Assembly: GCA_963837775.1 (NCBI GenBank)
Contig: CAWIOX010000033.1
Span: 149,100 to 213,099 of the forward strand
DNA: 64,000 bases
Origin: CAWIOX01 sp963837775
GTDB taxonomy: Bacteria; Pseudomonadota; Gammaproteobacteria; Burkholderiales; Burkholderiaceae_D
Direction: 5' to 3'
Every line of letters begins with the position of its first letter. Within the stretch, counting starts at the first letter, position 1. Positions 8,385 through 19,409 of the stretch are shown here, piece after piece. The notes beneath the pieces are model-generated. The model was not told where the DNA came from. It saw only the letters and a program-made list of their open reading frames with translations, and made no database searches. A program made the position numbers and the translations under genes.

Positions 8385-9512
8385 ATGGCGACCAACTCTC
8401 ATGCTCCCGTGCAACTCCCGTCAAAACGCTGGCTTGTCATCATTGCCCTGTCGCTGCTGCTGCATCTGCTGATCCTGAACCTGGCAGGACCGCGCATCGG
8501 CATCCCGTCCTGGCACGCGCAGGATCAAGCCACCATCAGCGCGCAACTGCAGGCACCGCAGGCCGCCCTGGCGCCGGCGGTTCAAGCCCCAACACCGGCA
8601 CAGCGCCACCCCAAACCGCGTCCGACGACACCGCACGCGATCCCCGCCGCAGCGCCAACAGCGGCGCCAGCCGCCGCGCCGGCCGCCGCCGAAACCCTGC
8701 CGCCGGCCGGGATGGAGGCGCCCGGCACCAGCGTCGAGGCTGCCAGCGAACTGCCGCCGGCATCAGCCCCGGGCCCCGATCATCCGGCCCAGCCCGCAGT
8801 GCCGGCCACGGCGCCGGCAAGCGCCGAACAGCTGGCGGCGGTGCACTATGCGGTCAGCCCGCCGCCGCCCGCAGCGCTGAAATACGATGTGCAGGCGCTG
8901 CGCGCAGGCCAGAAAGTGTATGGCAACGGCAAAATCCGCTGGCAAACCGACGGCAACAGCTACCGCGTCGACGGCGAAGCCGGGGTGCTGTTTTTCACCG
9001 TGCTCAATTTCAGCAGCGAAGGCCAGATCGACCCCTACGGCGTGGCGCCGCTGCTGTACACCGAAAAACGCTTCCGCAAAGCAGCCACCAACACCCACTT
9101 CCAGCGCGAACGCAACGCCATCAGCTTCTCGGCCTCGACCGCCAGCTATCCGCGCCATGGCGGCGAGCAGGACCGCGCCAGCGTGATCTGGCAGCTGGCC
9201 GGCATCGGCCGCGGCGACAGCGCGAAGTTTGTGCCCGGCGCCGAAATCGATCTGTTCGTGGCCGGCGTGCGCGATGCCGAAACCTGGCGCATCCGGGTCG
9301 TGGGACAGGAAAGCATCGCGCTGCCGCTCGGAGAAACCGCTGCCTGGCATCTGGTGCGGGTGCCGCGCGCCGGTTCCTATGAACAGCAGCTCGACATCTG
9401 GCTCGCGCCGCAGCGCGAATGGTATCCGCTGCGCTTGCGCTACACCGACACCAATGGCGATTACCTGGACATGGCCGCCTCCGAAATCCAATCGGGCAAC
9501 CCCGGCAACTAA
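8385..9512 (+). CDS. DUF3108 protein with TonB-like architecture
   Basis: 375 residues. The N-terminus has one membrane helix (residues about 15-35, WLVIIALSLLLHLLILNLAG) and no cleavage site. A Pro/Ala-rich spacer follows (about 45-165, with runs such as PAAAPTAAPAAAPAAA), then a C-terminal DUF3108 domain (from about KYDVQALRAGQKVYGNGKIR). The layout, an inner-membrane anchor with a long proline-rich periplasmic arm, resembles TonB, but the end domain is the lipocalin-like DUF3108 beta-fold. Function is unknown. The next gene encodes a secreted paralogue 10 bases downstream, so the two form an operon. Confidence 0.8.
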   Translation: MATNSHAPVQLPSKRWLVIIALSLLLHLLILNLAGPRIGIPSWHAQDQATISAQLQAPQAALAPAVQAPTPAQRHPKPRPTTPHAIPAAAPTAAPAAAPAAAETLPPAGMEAPGTSVEAASELPPASAPGPDHPAQPAVPATAPASAEQLAAVHYAVSPPPPAALKYDVQALRAGQKVYGNGKIRWQTDGNSYRVDGEAGVLFFTVLNFSSEGQIDPYGVAPLLYTEKRFRKAATNTHFQRERNAISFSASTASYPRHGGEQDRASVIWQLAGIGRGDSAKFVPGAEIDLFVAGVRDAETWRIRVVGQESIALPLGETAAWHLVRVPRAGSYEQQLDIWLAPQREWYPLRLRYTDTNGDYLDMAASEIQSGNPGN

Positions 9513-9522
9513 GAGAATTCAC

Positions 9523-10266
9523 ATGCACCGACCTCTGGCCGCAGCATTACTGGCACTCAGCACCTTGGCCGCCGCGCAAGCCCCGGACCATCCGGCCATC
9601 AGGCACCCGTTCAAGCTGCCGCCGTCGGCCGACTTGCACTATGCGATCAAGGCCAGGCAGGGCGGGCTGACCCTGAGCGGCAATGCACTGCTGTCATGGT
9701 CCGCCGGCGAAGACAGTTATGCGATCAAGACCGAAACCCGCGCGATGCTGTTCGGAAAAATTCTGCAAGCCGACAGCAGCGGCAGCATCGACGGCTACGG
9801 GCTGGCACCGGCGCAAGCGATCGAAACGCGCTTTCGCAAGACGCCCAGCACCACCACCTTCGACCGCGACAGCCAGACCATCCGTTTCAGCGAATCGAGC
9901 GCCAGCTACCCGCTCAAGGGCGGCGAGCAAGACCGCACCAGCGCCATCTGGCATCTGATTTCAGTGGCGCGCGCGGCGCCGGGCAAGATCAGGAAGGGGG
10001 CGGAATGGGTGTTTTTCGTGGCCGGGCGGCGCGATGCGGAACGCTGGACGTTCAAGGTGCTGCAACGGGAAACCATCCGCACCGCGCTGGGCGAGCTGGA
10101 CACGCTGCATCTGAGCAAGGCGCCGCCGCCGGACTCGCGCAGCCAGCGACTCGACATCTGGCTCGCACCGGCGCTGGAATGGTATCCGGTGCGCCTGCGC
10201 TTCACCGATGACGACGGCGATTTCGTCGAGCAATCACTGCAGGAAATCACCCGCAAAACGCCCTGA
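9523..10266 (+). CDS. DUF3108 secreted paralogue
   Basis: 247 residues starting MHRPLAAALLALSTLAAAQA, a clear signal peptide. The mature part is a DUF3108 domain that aligns along its length with the C-terminal half of the preceding protein: shared blocks include SSGSIDGYGLAPAQAIETRF, SYPLKGGEQDRTSAIWHL and RLDIWLAPALEWYPVRLRFT. The two genes therefore arose by duplication, with the membrane anchor and spacer kept only in the first. The start at 9523 follows closely on the upstream stop (9512). No enzymatic motif is visible; a periplasmic role is likely. Confidence 0.82.
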   Translation: MHRPLAAALLALSTLAAAQAPDHPAIRHPFKLPPSADLHYAIKARQGGLTLSGNALLSWSAGEDSYAIKTETRAMLFGKILQADSSGSIDGYGLAPAQAIETRFRKTPSTTTFDRDSQTIRFSESSASYPLKGGEQDRTSAIWHLISVARAAPGKIRKGAEWVFFVAGRRDAERWTFKVLQRETIRTALGELDTLHLSKAPPPDSRSQRLDIWLAPALEWYPVRLRFTDDDGDFVEQSLQEITRKTP

Positions 10267-10403
10267 AGCGGCCTGGCGAGCGTCCCCGCCAATCAACACT
10301 GCCGCCGGCATTTCCCACTTCCTTTTGTTTCATTGCGAAAAACCGTCAGCCCCCTCTGATGCGCGACACTATAGATCCGGAACGAATAGTGTTGGAACCG
10401 GAT

Positions 10404-10474
10404 CCCCTCACCCCGGCCCTCTCCCAGAGGGAGAGGGTGAGAACAGCAGCCCGGAAAATCAAACCTTTTCCGGG
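10404..10474. repeat. REP-like palindrome plus second hairpin
   Basis: Positions 10407-10441 read CTCACCCCGGCCCTCTCCC, AGA, then GGGAGAGGGTGAG. This is the dispersed palindromic type seen between genes in many proteobacterial genomes. Immediately after it, CCCGGAAAA (10450-10458) pairs with TTTTCCGGG (10466-10474) around a 7-nt loop. Together they could end transcription of the DUF3108 operon, though no T-run follows. Confidence 0.6.
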
Positions 10475-10534
10475 CCGAATCAATAGGTTCGATCCGAACC
10501 AGTAGGCACGCGCATCAACATACGCACTTCCCAC

Positions 10535-10567
10535 AATAGTATTGCCATAGCCCATGGCAATACTATT
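10535..10567. promoter_or_regulatory. Perfect 14-bp inverted repeat upstream of porin
   Basis: AATAGTATTGCCAT (10535-10548) and its exact complement ATGGCAATACTATT (10554-10567) flank a 5-base loop, 130 bases before the porin ATG. It could be an operator for a dimeric regulator or an RNA hairpin in the porin leader. A shorter related pair, ACACTAT and ATAGTGT, lies about 160 bases further upstream. Confidence 0.45.
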
Positions 10568-10697
10568 CGTTTCGGACATTGATGCTGGCCGCGACAGGTT
10601 ACTGCTTGCCAGCAATGACCGTTCCCCCCCTCCAAAAACAAGCACCATCCGACTTGCTTTTGTATTTTTCAAGAGTATTAGCAGAGAGAGACATCAC

Positions 10698-11690
10698 ATG
10701 AAAAAATCATCCATCGCCCTTGCGCTACTAGCCATGTCCTCCGGCGCCGCGTTCGCGCAATCGAACCTCACCATCTACGGCATCGTCGACGCCGGCCTGG
10801 TGCACGAAAGCGGCGGCGCCACAGGCAGCGTCAACAATCTGAGTGGCGGCATCGCCTCCGGCTCCCGCCTCGGGTTCAAGGGCAAGGAGGATCTTGGTGG
10901 CGGCCTGTCTGCCAATTTCGTGATCGAGAACGGCTTCAATCCCGACACCGGCATCGCTGGGCAAAGCGGCTTGCTGTTCGGCCGCCAGGCATACGTCGGC
11001 TTGTCCGGCAATCTCGGCGGCGTCACCCTGGGCCGCCAGTATTCCCCTTATTACAAGGTGCTGCGCGACGTGGCGGATCCGTTCGCTGCCGGCCTGGCCG
11101 GGAAAGCGGGCAACCTCATGGCGAGCAATACCCGCGTAGACAACATGATTGAATACGTGACGCCGCAACTGGGCGGGTTTTCTGCGGATGCCGCCTATGG
11201 CTTCGGGGAAGTTGCCGGCGACAGCGCAAAGAGCCGCAACCTCGGCGCCGCCATCGGTTACGCCAAAGGCGCGCTGGATGTGAGGCTGGCGCATCATCAG
11301 CTGAATAACGCGGCCGCCACCGACAAGACCAGCAATACCTTGCTGACAGGCAGTTATGACTTCGGCGTTGCCAAGGCGAGTCTGGGCTATGCCGTCAACA
11401 AGGGCACCGGCAGCGCGGACAGCAAAGATGCGATTGCCGGTGTGACCGTGCCGTTTGGCGCCAGCAAGGTGCTGGCGTCCTACATCCGCCATAACGACAA
11501 GACTGCGGCCAACAAGGATGCGAACCAGTGGGCGATCGGCTACATCTACAGCCTCTCCAAGCGCACCGATCTGTACTCGTCTTACGCGCACATCAGCAAC
11601 AGCAATGGCGCGACTTTCAAGGTGGGCAACGCCACCGACACCGGCACCGGCGATAAAGCATTCAACCTCGGCGTGCGGCACTCGTTCTAA
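10698..11690 (+). CDS. Gram-negative porin (Burkholderiales type)
   Basis: A 330-residue trimeric outer-membrane porin of the Porin_4/OmpC-like family. The signal peptide is MKKSSIALALLAMSSGAAFA; the mature protein starts QSNLTIYGIVDAGLVHESGG, the typical first beta strand. The family motif SRLGFKGKEDLGGGL, the constriction-loop region and the C-terminal phenylalanine signature (FNLGVRHSF) are present. ATG at 10698 is preceded by GAGAGAG. It is monocistronic, with a stem-loop about 80 bases downstream. Pore specificity cannot be read. Confidence 0.93.
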   Translation: MKKSSIALALLAMSSGAAFAQSNLTIYGIVDAGLVHESGGATGSVNNLSGGIASGSRLGFKGKEDLGGGLSANFVIENGFNPDTGIAGQSGLLFGRQAYVGLSGNLGGVTLGRQYSPYYKVLRDVADPFAAGLAGKAGNLMASNTRVDNMIEYVTPQLGGFSADAAYGFGEVAGDSAKSRNLGAAIGYAKGALDVRLAHHQLNNAAATDKTSNTLLTGSYDFGVAKASLGYAVNKGTGSADSKDAIAGVTVPFGASKVLASYIRHNDKTAANKDANQWAIGYIYSLSKRTDLYSSYAHISNSNGATFKVGNATDTGTGDKAFNLGVRHSF

Positions 11691-11767
11691 CTCTAGCTGA
11701 TGCGGCCCGCCGCAGCGTCGGCTTTAGCGGGCACCACTGCAGCGCCGAAGCAAGTGTTAGCCGCCGC

Positions 11768-11796
11768 GCAGCACGCTGTTTTCAACAGTGTGCTGC
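11768..11796 (+). terminator. Stem-loop downstream of porin
   Basis: GCAGCACGCTGTT pairs with AACAGTGTGCTGC around TTC, with one G-T wobble, 13 pairs in all. It sits 78 bases after the porin stop. There is no T-run, so it is more likely a 3'-end stabiliser or a factor-dependent terminator than a classical one. Confidence 0.45.
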
Positions 11797-11875
11797 TGAC
11801 AATTTCAACGCAGATGGCGGCGTTTCCCAACGGCAAACCTGCTCACCAGCGCTGACCAAGAGGCCCCCGCCAATA

Positions 11876-11950
11876 AAAATATACTGCCACCTGTATTTTT
11901 TACAGCCCTTTGTTTCATTGCGGCGAGTGCCATATTCTTGAACATACCCC
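11876..11950 (-). repeat. Intergenic repeat family, copy B
   Basis: The plus strand reads AAAATATACTG, then CTGTATTTTTTACAGCCCTT, GCGGCGAGTGCCAT and finally CATACCCC. It shares order and spacing with copies A, D and E. A perfect 11-bp hairpin (CCCCCTGCTTT at 11947-11957 with AAAGCAGGGGG at 11964-11974) overlaps its end and lies 7 bases past the penicillin-binding protein stop, so it may act as that gene's terminator. Confidence 0.6.
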
Positions 11951-11980
11951 CTGCTTTTTATCGAAAGCAGGGGGCCTCGC

Positions 11981-14900
11981 TCAGTTCACGCAAGCGCCCG
12001 GCTGCCCGGCAGCACCGGCACCGCCGGCAGCACCATTAATCAGCGGCAGCAGCTTGGGCGCCAGCACCTTCAGCAATTGCACCGGCAGGCCGCTGGTGAA
12101 GTCGTAGGCGGCGGCCTGCGCCCCCGGCACGTAGGCGATGATGGTGCCGAAGAAGCGCTCGTCGATGTTGAACACGAACGTCGCCGAACGGTTCACCACG
12201 CGCGACTCGATCAGGCGGCCGCCCGCGCCGTAGGTATCGAAGCGCTGATCGCCGGTGCCGGTCTTGCCGCCGACCGGGATGATGCTGCCGTCCGGCCGCA
12301 CGAACGCCAGCTTCACGCGTTTGGCGGTGCCGTCCTCGACCACCAGCCGGATCGCGCCGCGCACCGCTTGCGCCACTTCCGGCGCCAGCACCCGTTCCGC
12401 CTTGCCCGGCTTGTTCTGCAGCAGGGTTTCATACGGTGTGGCGGCAGCGAAGTGCAGCGACTGGATGCGGGTATTCGGTTTGCGCACGCCGTCATTGACC
12501 AGGATTCCCATCAGTTCCGCCAGCGCGGCGGGACGGTCGGCCGAGGCCCCGAGCGAAGTCGCATACGACGGCACCAGCGAATCGAACGGGTAACCCATGT
12601 GCGCCCACTGACGGTGGATTTCCAGAAACCCTTCGCCTTCCAGCAAGCCCAGAATCCGCTTGTCCTGCGCATGCTTGCGATGGGTCGAAAACAGCCACGA
12701 ATACACCGCCTGCCGCTCGGCGACGCTGGCCTGCATCACTTGCGTCTGGCTCGCGCCCGGATGGTTGCGCAGATAGCCGACCAGCCACAACTCGAGCGGA
12801 TGCACGCTCGCCACATAGCCGCGGTCGGCCAGCGACATCTGTTGCGGCGCGTATTGCTCGTAGAGTTTGGCCAGCTTCGGCTCGGCCGGATCGATGCCGT
12901 CCGGCAGATTGTCCTTCACGAACGCAGAAAACTGATCCAGCGGCGCATCCGGCGCTATGGTGCGGAAGATCGCCGCCAGCCGCGACGCGGTCGGACGCAC
13001 GTTCTCCAGCAGCAAGTCTTGCGCCTCCTGCGCAGTCTTGCCCTGGTACTTGACCAGGAAGCGGCGCATGAAGACCTGCCCTTCGCGGTCGGCGAAGCGC
13101 GCCAGATACTCGGCGCGGCGCGGATCGTCGGCATCCTGCAGCAGCTTGGCCGAGGAGCCGGGGGTCAGGAACATGTAGTGGTGCACGATATCGCGCATCA
13201 GCCGGATGAACACCAGGTTGACCGAATTGCGCAGCCCGTCGCGCACCGACATCACGCGGCCATTGTCTTCGCGCTTGAAATTGTCGAAATGATGCAGTCC
13301 GCCGCCGGTGAAAAAACCTTCCGCGTTATTGGCCGAATAGCGCCGCTCCAGCGCCGCATCCAGCATCGCGCTCAGGCCCTTGTCCTGTGCCGTCAGAAAA
13401 TAATCGGCCGCCCAGCGCGTCAGCACGTCCTGACGGTCGACTTCGAGCGCGCGCAATTGCTTGTCGTCCAGCACCGACAGCCGCTGATGCAGCTTGTCCA
13501 TGATGTCGAGATAGGTGACCAGCGTGCGCAGCTTGGCGGTCGAGCCGAGGTCGAGCTTGGTGCCTTCGTTGATATTGAGCGGCTGGTCGAAGTTATCGGT
13601 TTGCACCCGCAGGTAATTGGTGTCCGGCGCCGCGCTCGTACAAGCGTGAAGCTGTAGACCACCTTGGCCGGATCGCCGCGGTCCAGCAGCTGCTTGCTGT
13701 TGAGTCCGGCCGCCTCGGCGTTGGCCGGTTCGCGCAACTCGCGCAACAGGCTGGTCACCGCCGTCTGCACCGGCGCATCGAGCGTGCTGGCCACGCTCAG
13801 ATCGAGCCGGTCCAGGTCGTACAGGCGGCTGCCGCCGAGCAAGCCGGCCAGATGGGTGCGCACCGCATTGGCGGCCTTCTGCGAGACGAAAGAAACCGCT
13901 GCCGCCGGCACCTTGCTCGGCGCGCCGGTTCAGCTTGACCTGCAGCGCCGCGTCGCGCAGCGCCGGCGTGATCACGCCGGCGCTGCCCAGCAGGCGCAGA
14001 TGGCTGTCGGTCAGTTGTTCCAGTTCGGATTCATTGGCGTCGAAATAATACGAAGGGCGGCGCTGTGAAATCAGCAGGCTCAGCGCCTGCTTGTACAGCT
14101 GCGCCTGTTCGATGAAATCGCCATTTTGCGCGGCCGCGCTTTTCAGGATGCGGTTGACCTCATTGAAATCGCGCCCGTACCAGGCCCACAGGCCGTCGCC
14201 CAGGCCGTGCACTTCGCCAAAGCCGGCCTTGGCCGACAGCGGCATCGTGTTCATGTAGCTCAGCACGATCTGGCGTCGCACCGCACTGGTATCCTCGCCC
14301 TGCTGATAGGCGCGCAAGGAGGCCGACACCATCTGCTGCAGCTTTTCCCTGATGGATGAAGTGCGCCCTTCGGAAGAATGGCGGTATTTTTCGATCTGGG
14401 TCGCCAGCGTGCTGCCGCCGGGCGTTCTGGCATCGCCGGTGACCGCACTTTTGGCCTTGATCAGCACTGCATTGGCCAGCCGGTCCCATTCGACCGCCGG
14501 ATTGCGCTTCGGATGGCTGGCATCGAGCAGTTCACGGTTCTCGATGAACAGCAGGCTCTGCACCAGAATCGGCGCGATATCGTCAAAGCGCTCGAACACC
14601 CGTTTCGGGTAACGCTCCTGAAACAGGCTGTCGTTGTGACAGTCGAGGATGCGCAGGCCGGCCTGGGTCTTTTCAGGATAGGGCGCGAAATAGCCCTGAT
14701 CGACGATATCGGCCATGCCCTTTGAAATCCGCGCCTGCTTGACGATCTCGAAATCGCGCAGCTTGAGCTTGCCGAGAAACACCGGCAACTGCGAATAGCC
14801 GAGCCGATCGTCATACGGCGCACTCTGCGGAAAACGGATGGCCGGACTCGGCCCGTCACCGACCGTATAGTTCGCCTTGCTGCGCCAGATCGGCAAAAAA

Positions 14901-15029
14901 CCGCGCCTGATAGTCCGAACTGCGCATCTCGCGGGCGGCCAACACCCCGCCGCCGACCAGCAATATCAGCAGCAAAGATGCCAATACGATCTTGAACCAG
15001 AAAAAAAATGAAGTCCACTTACCCCGCAT
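11981..15029 (-). CDS. Bifunctional penicillin-binding protein (GT51 + transpeptidase)
   Basis: An inner-membrane peptidoglycan polymerase and crosslinker of about 1010 residues. One membrane helix at the start (FKIVLASLLLILLVGGGVLA) precedes the glycosyltransferase 51 domain, recognised by ENRELLD and RTPGGSTLATQIEKYRHSSE. The transpeptidase domain has all three motifs: STAK (LGSTAKLRTL), SVN (RNSVNLVFIRL) and KTGT (GGKTGTGDQRF). Start 15029 has AGGA eight bases upstream; 15038 is an alternative. The frame breaks at 14876-14877, 13924-13925, 13641-13642 and 13628-13629. Each is healed by merging two bases into one ambiguous third codon position (CAA/CAG, CGG/CGC, CTT/CTG, GGC/GGG). I judge the gene intact. 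Confidence 0.88.
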
Positions 15030-15169
15030 ACTCGTCATCCTGAATCTCTTGGTTTAATTGTTCTGTGCGGGCAATACCATGCAACAGTGAAATACATGAA
15101 CAGGATACGCAAAACAGCGATGAATGTACAAATTGCAGATGCCGTTTGCCGTTGTTTTATTGGTAAATC

Positions 15170-18100
15170 TCAGTCAAACGACCAGTTGTACATCAGGTCC
15201 AGCGCGCTGCTGGTGCCGGTCTGCGCCTCCAGCGTCAGGCGCTTGTTGAGCGTATAGCGCAGTTTGACCAGGCTGGTCGCGCCGCTGACGCCCTGCTCGT
15301 AGCTCAGATAGGCGCGCGAAGAAATCCGCTTGCCCAGCGTCAGCACGGTGCTTTCCAGCCCCTTGGCCTGGGCGATGCCGAACTGGTCCAGGCCGACGGT
15401 ATTGGCCAGCCGCGCCTGCAGCGAGGCGCCCTGCTTCGAACCGAACAGCGCGCTGGCGGCCGCCGCCAGCGCATCGAATTCCCGGCTGCCGGCGCCCTCG
15501 GTGCCGCGCCCCAGCACCAGCCATGACAGTTTCTCGCTATCCGGCACGCTCGGCGTGGACACCAGCTTGGCGCTCGGCGCCAGTGCGGTGCCGCGTATCT
15601 CGACCCCGGCCTCGACCGCATCGTCGGCCTCCGGCACCTTGCGCACGGCCAGGATATTCAGGCCGGGATTATCCAGCGGACCGCCGAAACTGAGGGTGCC
15701 GCGCTCGATCTGCAGGCGCTGGCCGTACGCCGCATAACTGCCTTGCACCACCCGGATGGTGCCGCTGGCGCGCGGCAGGCGATCGTCCGACGAGCGCAGG
15801 TGCAGGTTGCCCCCCAGTTGCGCATCCAGCCCCTGGCCCTTCAGATAAAACTGTGACCCCAGATCGATGTCGAGATCCATCCGGAACGGCAGCGGCTTGT
15901 CCTTGCCGGCTTGCTTGTCGGCCCGTCCCAGCACCACCACGTCGTCGCTGCGGGTGGGACCGCCCTGCTCGCGCAGTTCGAACCTGCGCGCGCTCGACCT
16001 GCAGCTTGCCGTCGACTTGCAAACGGTTTTTATCGAGCGACAAATGGCTCTGCCCGCTCAAGTCCAGCTGGCGGTCGGGACGCGACAGCAGCCGCAACTT
16101 GTCGGCAATCAGGTTCATGTTCACGCGACGCCTGTGCATCGACCAGACGGGCGCTGCCGTCGACCCGCAACGTGCCCTGCTCGCCGTCGAAACGCAGTTG
16201 CTGCAATTGCAGCTGATCGCCGCTCAGGCGAGCCAGCAAAACGCCGTTGTGCAATTTCACGCCCTGTTCCGGCCAGCGCAGCGCCAGTTTGTCGCCGCTG
16301 ACATCGCCCGACAATTGCGGCGCGCCCAGCGTACCGCTGCCGGTCAGCGCGGCGCGCAGGCTGCCGTCCAGCTCCAGCCCGGAATTGCCGGTCAGCGGCC
16401 CGATCCATGCCAGTGTCGGCAGGCTGGCATTGGCGCTCAGACGCAGCGGGCTTTGCCTTGGCAAGCGCCAGCCGCCATCGGCACTCGTCAATTGGGTCGC
16501 TGCGTCAATCCGCACGCTGCCGGCGCGCGCGCCGGCCATGTCGAACCGGACCCGCAGCGCATTCTTCACGAACTCCGCACTGGTCCCGAATTCCGTCAGG
16601 CCCAGCACCAGCGGCGTCGCGCCGCGCAGCGTGAGGTCGCCGCGCTCGCGGAAAATGCGCAGCCGGCCGTCGAGCGTCTGCTGCGCAGCCAGCGACCAGT
16701 CGGCTCCCAGTATCAGGCTGCTGTCGAGCCTGTCGCGCAACGCTGGCAAAAACGGCGACCAATACGCCAGCGGCACGCCGGCGGCCTGGCCCCGCGTTTG
16801 CCAGCGCGCGCCGGTTTTTTCCAGCTCTTGTACGGTAATGCTGCCATTCGGCAGTTGCAGCGCCAGATTTTTCAGTGCGATCCGGTCCGCGCTCAGATGC
16901 AGCGGGGCCGGCGCCTGCAGCGCGAATGCCAGCCGGCCGCGATTCCGCAGGCTGCGCAGCACGCCATCCCAACCCTGTTGCGCACGCCAGCCGCCGGCCA
17001 GTTCCGCCTGCAGATCGAGTTCCGGATTGCTGGCGCTGATGTGCAGCGTATGCGCGGCCCGCGTACCGGCCAGCTGCATGCGCAGCGCTTGCAGCGTCTG
17101 CTGATGGCTGCGCAAGCCGGACGCGCTGAGATCGGCTTGCAGCGCAGCGCGCTCGCCCTGCCCGATGCGCGCGCTTGCATGCAGGCTTCTGATGTGATGC
17201 TGGCCGAACAGCATCAGCTCGCTGCCGTCCAGCGCCAAATCCAGTTGCGGCGCGTCGCGCGTGCCGCTCAAGCTGCCCTCGCCTTTCAGTGCGCCGTTGA
17301 ATTGCGGTCCCAGCGCCGCCAGTTTCGGCGCATCGATACGCCATTGCAGCCGGTCTGGCGCGAGCGCCGAAGCTGCCGCTCATTGCCAGCGTATTTTGCG
17401 CCAGCTGCAGCGCGAGATCGGCATTCGCAATCCGGCCTGGGTTGACATTGAGCTTGCCGTGACCGCTCAGTGCGGCGTCCAGCAGCACGCTCGGTTTCAG
17501 CCTGAAATCGAGCGCGGCTTGCCAGTCGCGGCCGATCTTGCCGCTGGCATCGAGTGTGCCGCTGATGCTGCCGCGCGGATAATCGCCCAGCGCGGCCGGA
17601 TTGATTTTGTCCAGCGTAGCCTGGAGGCTGAACGGCCCGGCCCCGCGCAGCGTGAGTTCGCCATGGGCCTGCAATGCGCTGTCGGCACCGGCCTTGCCGA
17701 TGCTGTTGAGGTGCAGCCCTTGCGCGCTGGCGTCGAAGCGCAGCAGCGGCGCATCGAGGTCGCCGCTCAGGCTGCCCTCGGCCCGCAGCGCACCGGCCAG
17801 ACCGGCATGCAGCAGCGCCAGGTTTCTGGCATCGACCTGCAGCGCCAGACGCTCGCCGGGCCTGCCGAAATTGCCCTGCGCGCTGATCTTATTGCCGCCC
17901 AGCGCGAGGCGGGCATCGACCTCGCGCACATGCGTGGCATCGGCGCTCAGTCTGCCCTGCCCCGACAACGGCTGGCCAAACAGGCGGCTGGGCTGGAATG
18001 CAAAACGGGTCGTGAACTGCCAGTCCGGCAGCAGTTGTCCGGCCAGCTCGAGATCGGCATTCAGGTCGGCCGCCGGATAGTCGCCGAATTCGGCCGGGTT

Positions 18101-19409
18101 GAAGCGCTGCAGCATGCCGGTCAACTTGAATGGCTGCGCCTGCGCCAGATCGGCCGCGCCGCTCAGACGCGCGCTGCTGCTGCCGGCACGGATGCTGGCG
18201 TCGTGCAGCTGCAGCTTTTGGCCTGCCAGCGTTGCGTGCAGCGCCAGATGCAGCTGATCCTGGCCCAGCGCCGCGCGCAGGGTCGGGAGTCCGCCCGGAT
18301 TGGACAGCGTGATGTCGCCGGCAATCGCACTGGTCTTGAGCTTGCCATGCAGCGCCTTCAGATTGATGCGCCCGCTATGCAGGGCCAGCGTGGCCAGGCC
18401 GCCATGGAGGCTGGCCTGGCCTGAAAATTTGCCGGCCGCGCCGAAATCGGCCACCAGATCGTCGATCCGCATCGCGTCGGACTTGCCGCCCAGTTGCGCT
18501 GCGATCGCCTGCAGCGGCAGCCGTTGCTGGTCGAGCGTGCCGGGCACCATCCGGTTTTCCAGCAGCAGCTTGCCGCTCAGCGCCTGGTCCGGTCCGATCT
18601 GCGCAGTCAGTTCGATGCGCAGATCGGCCTGCGGCAGGCCGGCCTGAAACTGCGCCGGATCGATGCCCTGCGCATTGATCTGGAGCGAACGCAGCATGAA
18701 GGCGTCAAATGGCGTCAGCACCGCATTGCCCTGCCCGCTCGCGCCATAACCATCATAATTTGCAGTGAGCAGCACCGCGCTCAGATTGCCCGTGATTTTG
18801 GTCTGGGTGCGCGCCTTGTGCTGTGCCAGATTCAGCGTCCCGTCCAGCGTGAAAGGGCGCAGCGCATCCAGCGTCAGTGCCGCATCCAGCTGACCGAATG
18901 CGGACTCGGCATGCACCTCCCGCAGCGTCCATTGCCTGTTGTTGCCGCTCAGCATCAGGCGCAGATTGGCTATCTCATTGCGCGCGCCCGGCCGCAGCAG
19001 GGCGATCTTGTCGACCTGCAGCGCGTTGATCTTGATGGGCAGCGGGGCTGCCAGCGTTGGCGGCAATTTGGGCGGCTCGCTGACTTCTTTCAGCGCCTCG
19101 ACCGTCAGCCGCGCCAGATGCAGGCGCTCGATGCCGATCCGGCCGCGCAGCAGTTGCCATGGCGCCCAGCGTCAGCTCGGCGCGCTCGGCCACGATATTC
19201 TGCTCCGGGCTGCGGTACTGCAGGCGCCCGATGTGCATCGTGCCATACAGCGAACCGCGCACCTCGCTGATGCTCAGCGCCCCGCCGCTGGCGGCCACTG
19301 CCTTGTGCGCCGCCCATTGCAGCGTCGCTTCGCGTCCGCCCAGCCAGAATGCAAATACCACTGCCAGCAGCGGCAATGCGATGAATCCAATGAATAACTT
19401 GCGCCGCAT
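15170..19409 (-). CDS. tamB: TamB, translocation and assembly module inner-membrane subunit
   Basis: A very long periplasm-spanning beta-helical protein (about 1410 residues) anchored in the inner membrane by its N-terminus (FIGFIALPLLAVVFAFWLGG). It works with TamA and, in the AsmA-like family, in lipid transport to the outer membrane. The C-terminal TamB (DUF490) domain is clear: LSWLVLGRG, QFGIAQAKGLES, VLTLGKRISSRAYLSYEQG and the end LDLMYNWSFD. Its ATG shares one base with the tamA stop (TGATG). The frame breaks four times, at 19160-19161, 17362-17363, 16138-16139 and 15985-15986. All four collapse cleanly to one ambiguous base (GCC/GCA, GCT/GCC, GCG/GCT, CAG/CGG), so the gene is probably whole. 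Confidence 0.9.

Noticed and set aside
12077..13657. A 526-residue plus-strand open frame opposite the penicillin-binding protein
   Set aside because: It is antisense to a gene with all GT51 and transpeptidase motifs and is His/Arg/Gln-rich, typical of a shadow frame in GC-rich DNA.
15170..19409. tamB as a real pseudogene with four frameshifts
   Set aside because: Each break collapses to one ambiguous base and all domains including the C-terminal signature are preserved, which decay would not produce.
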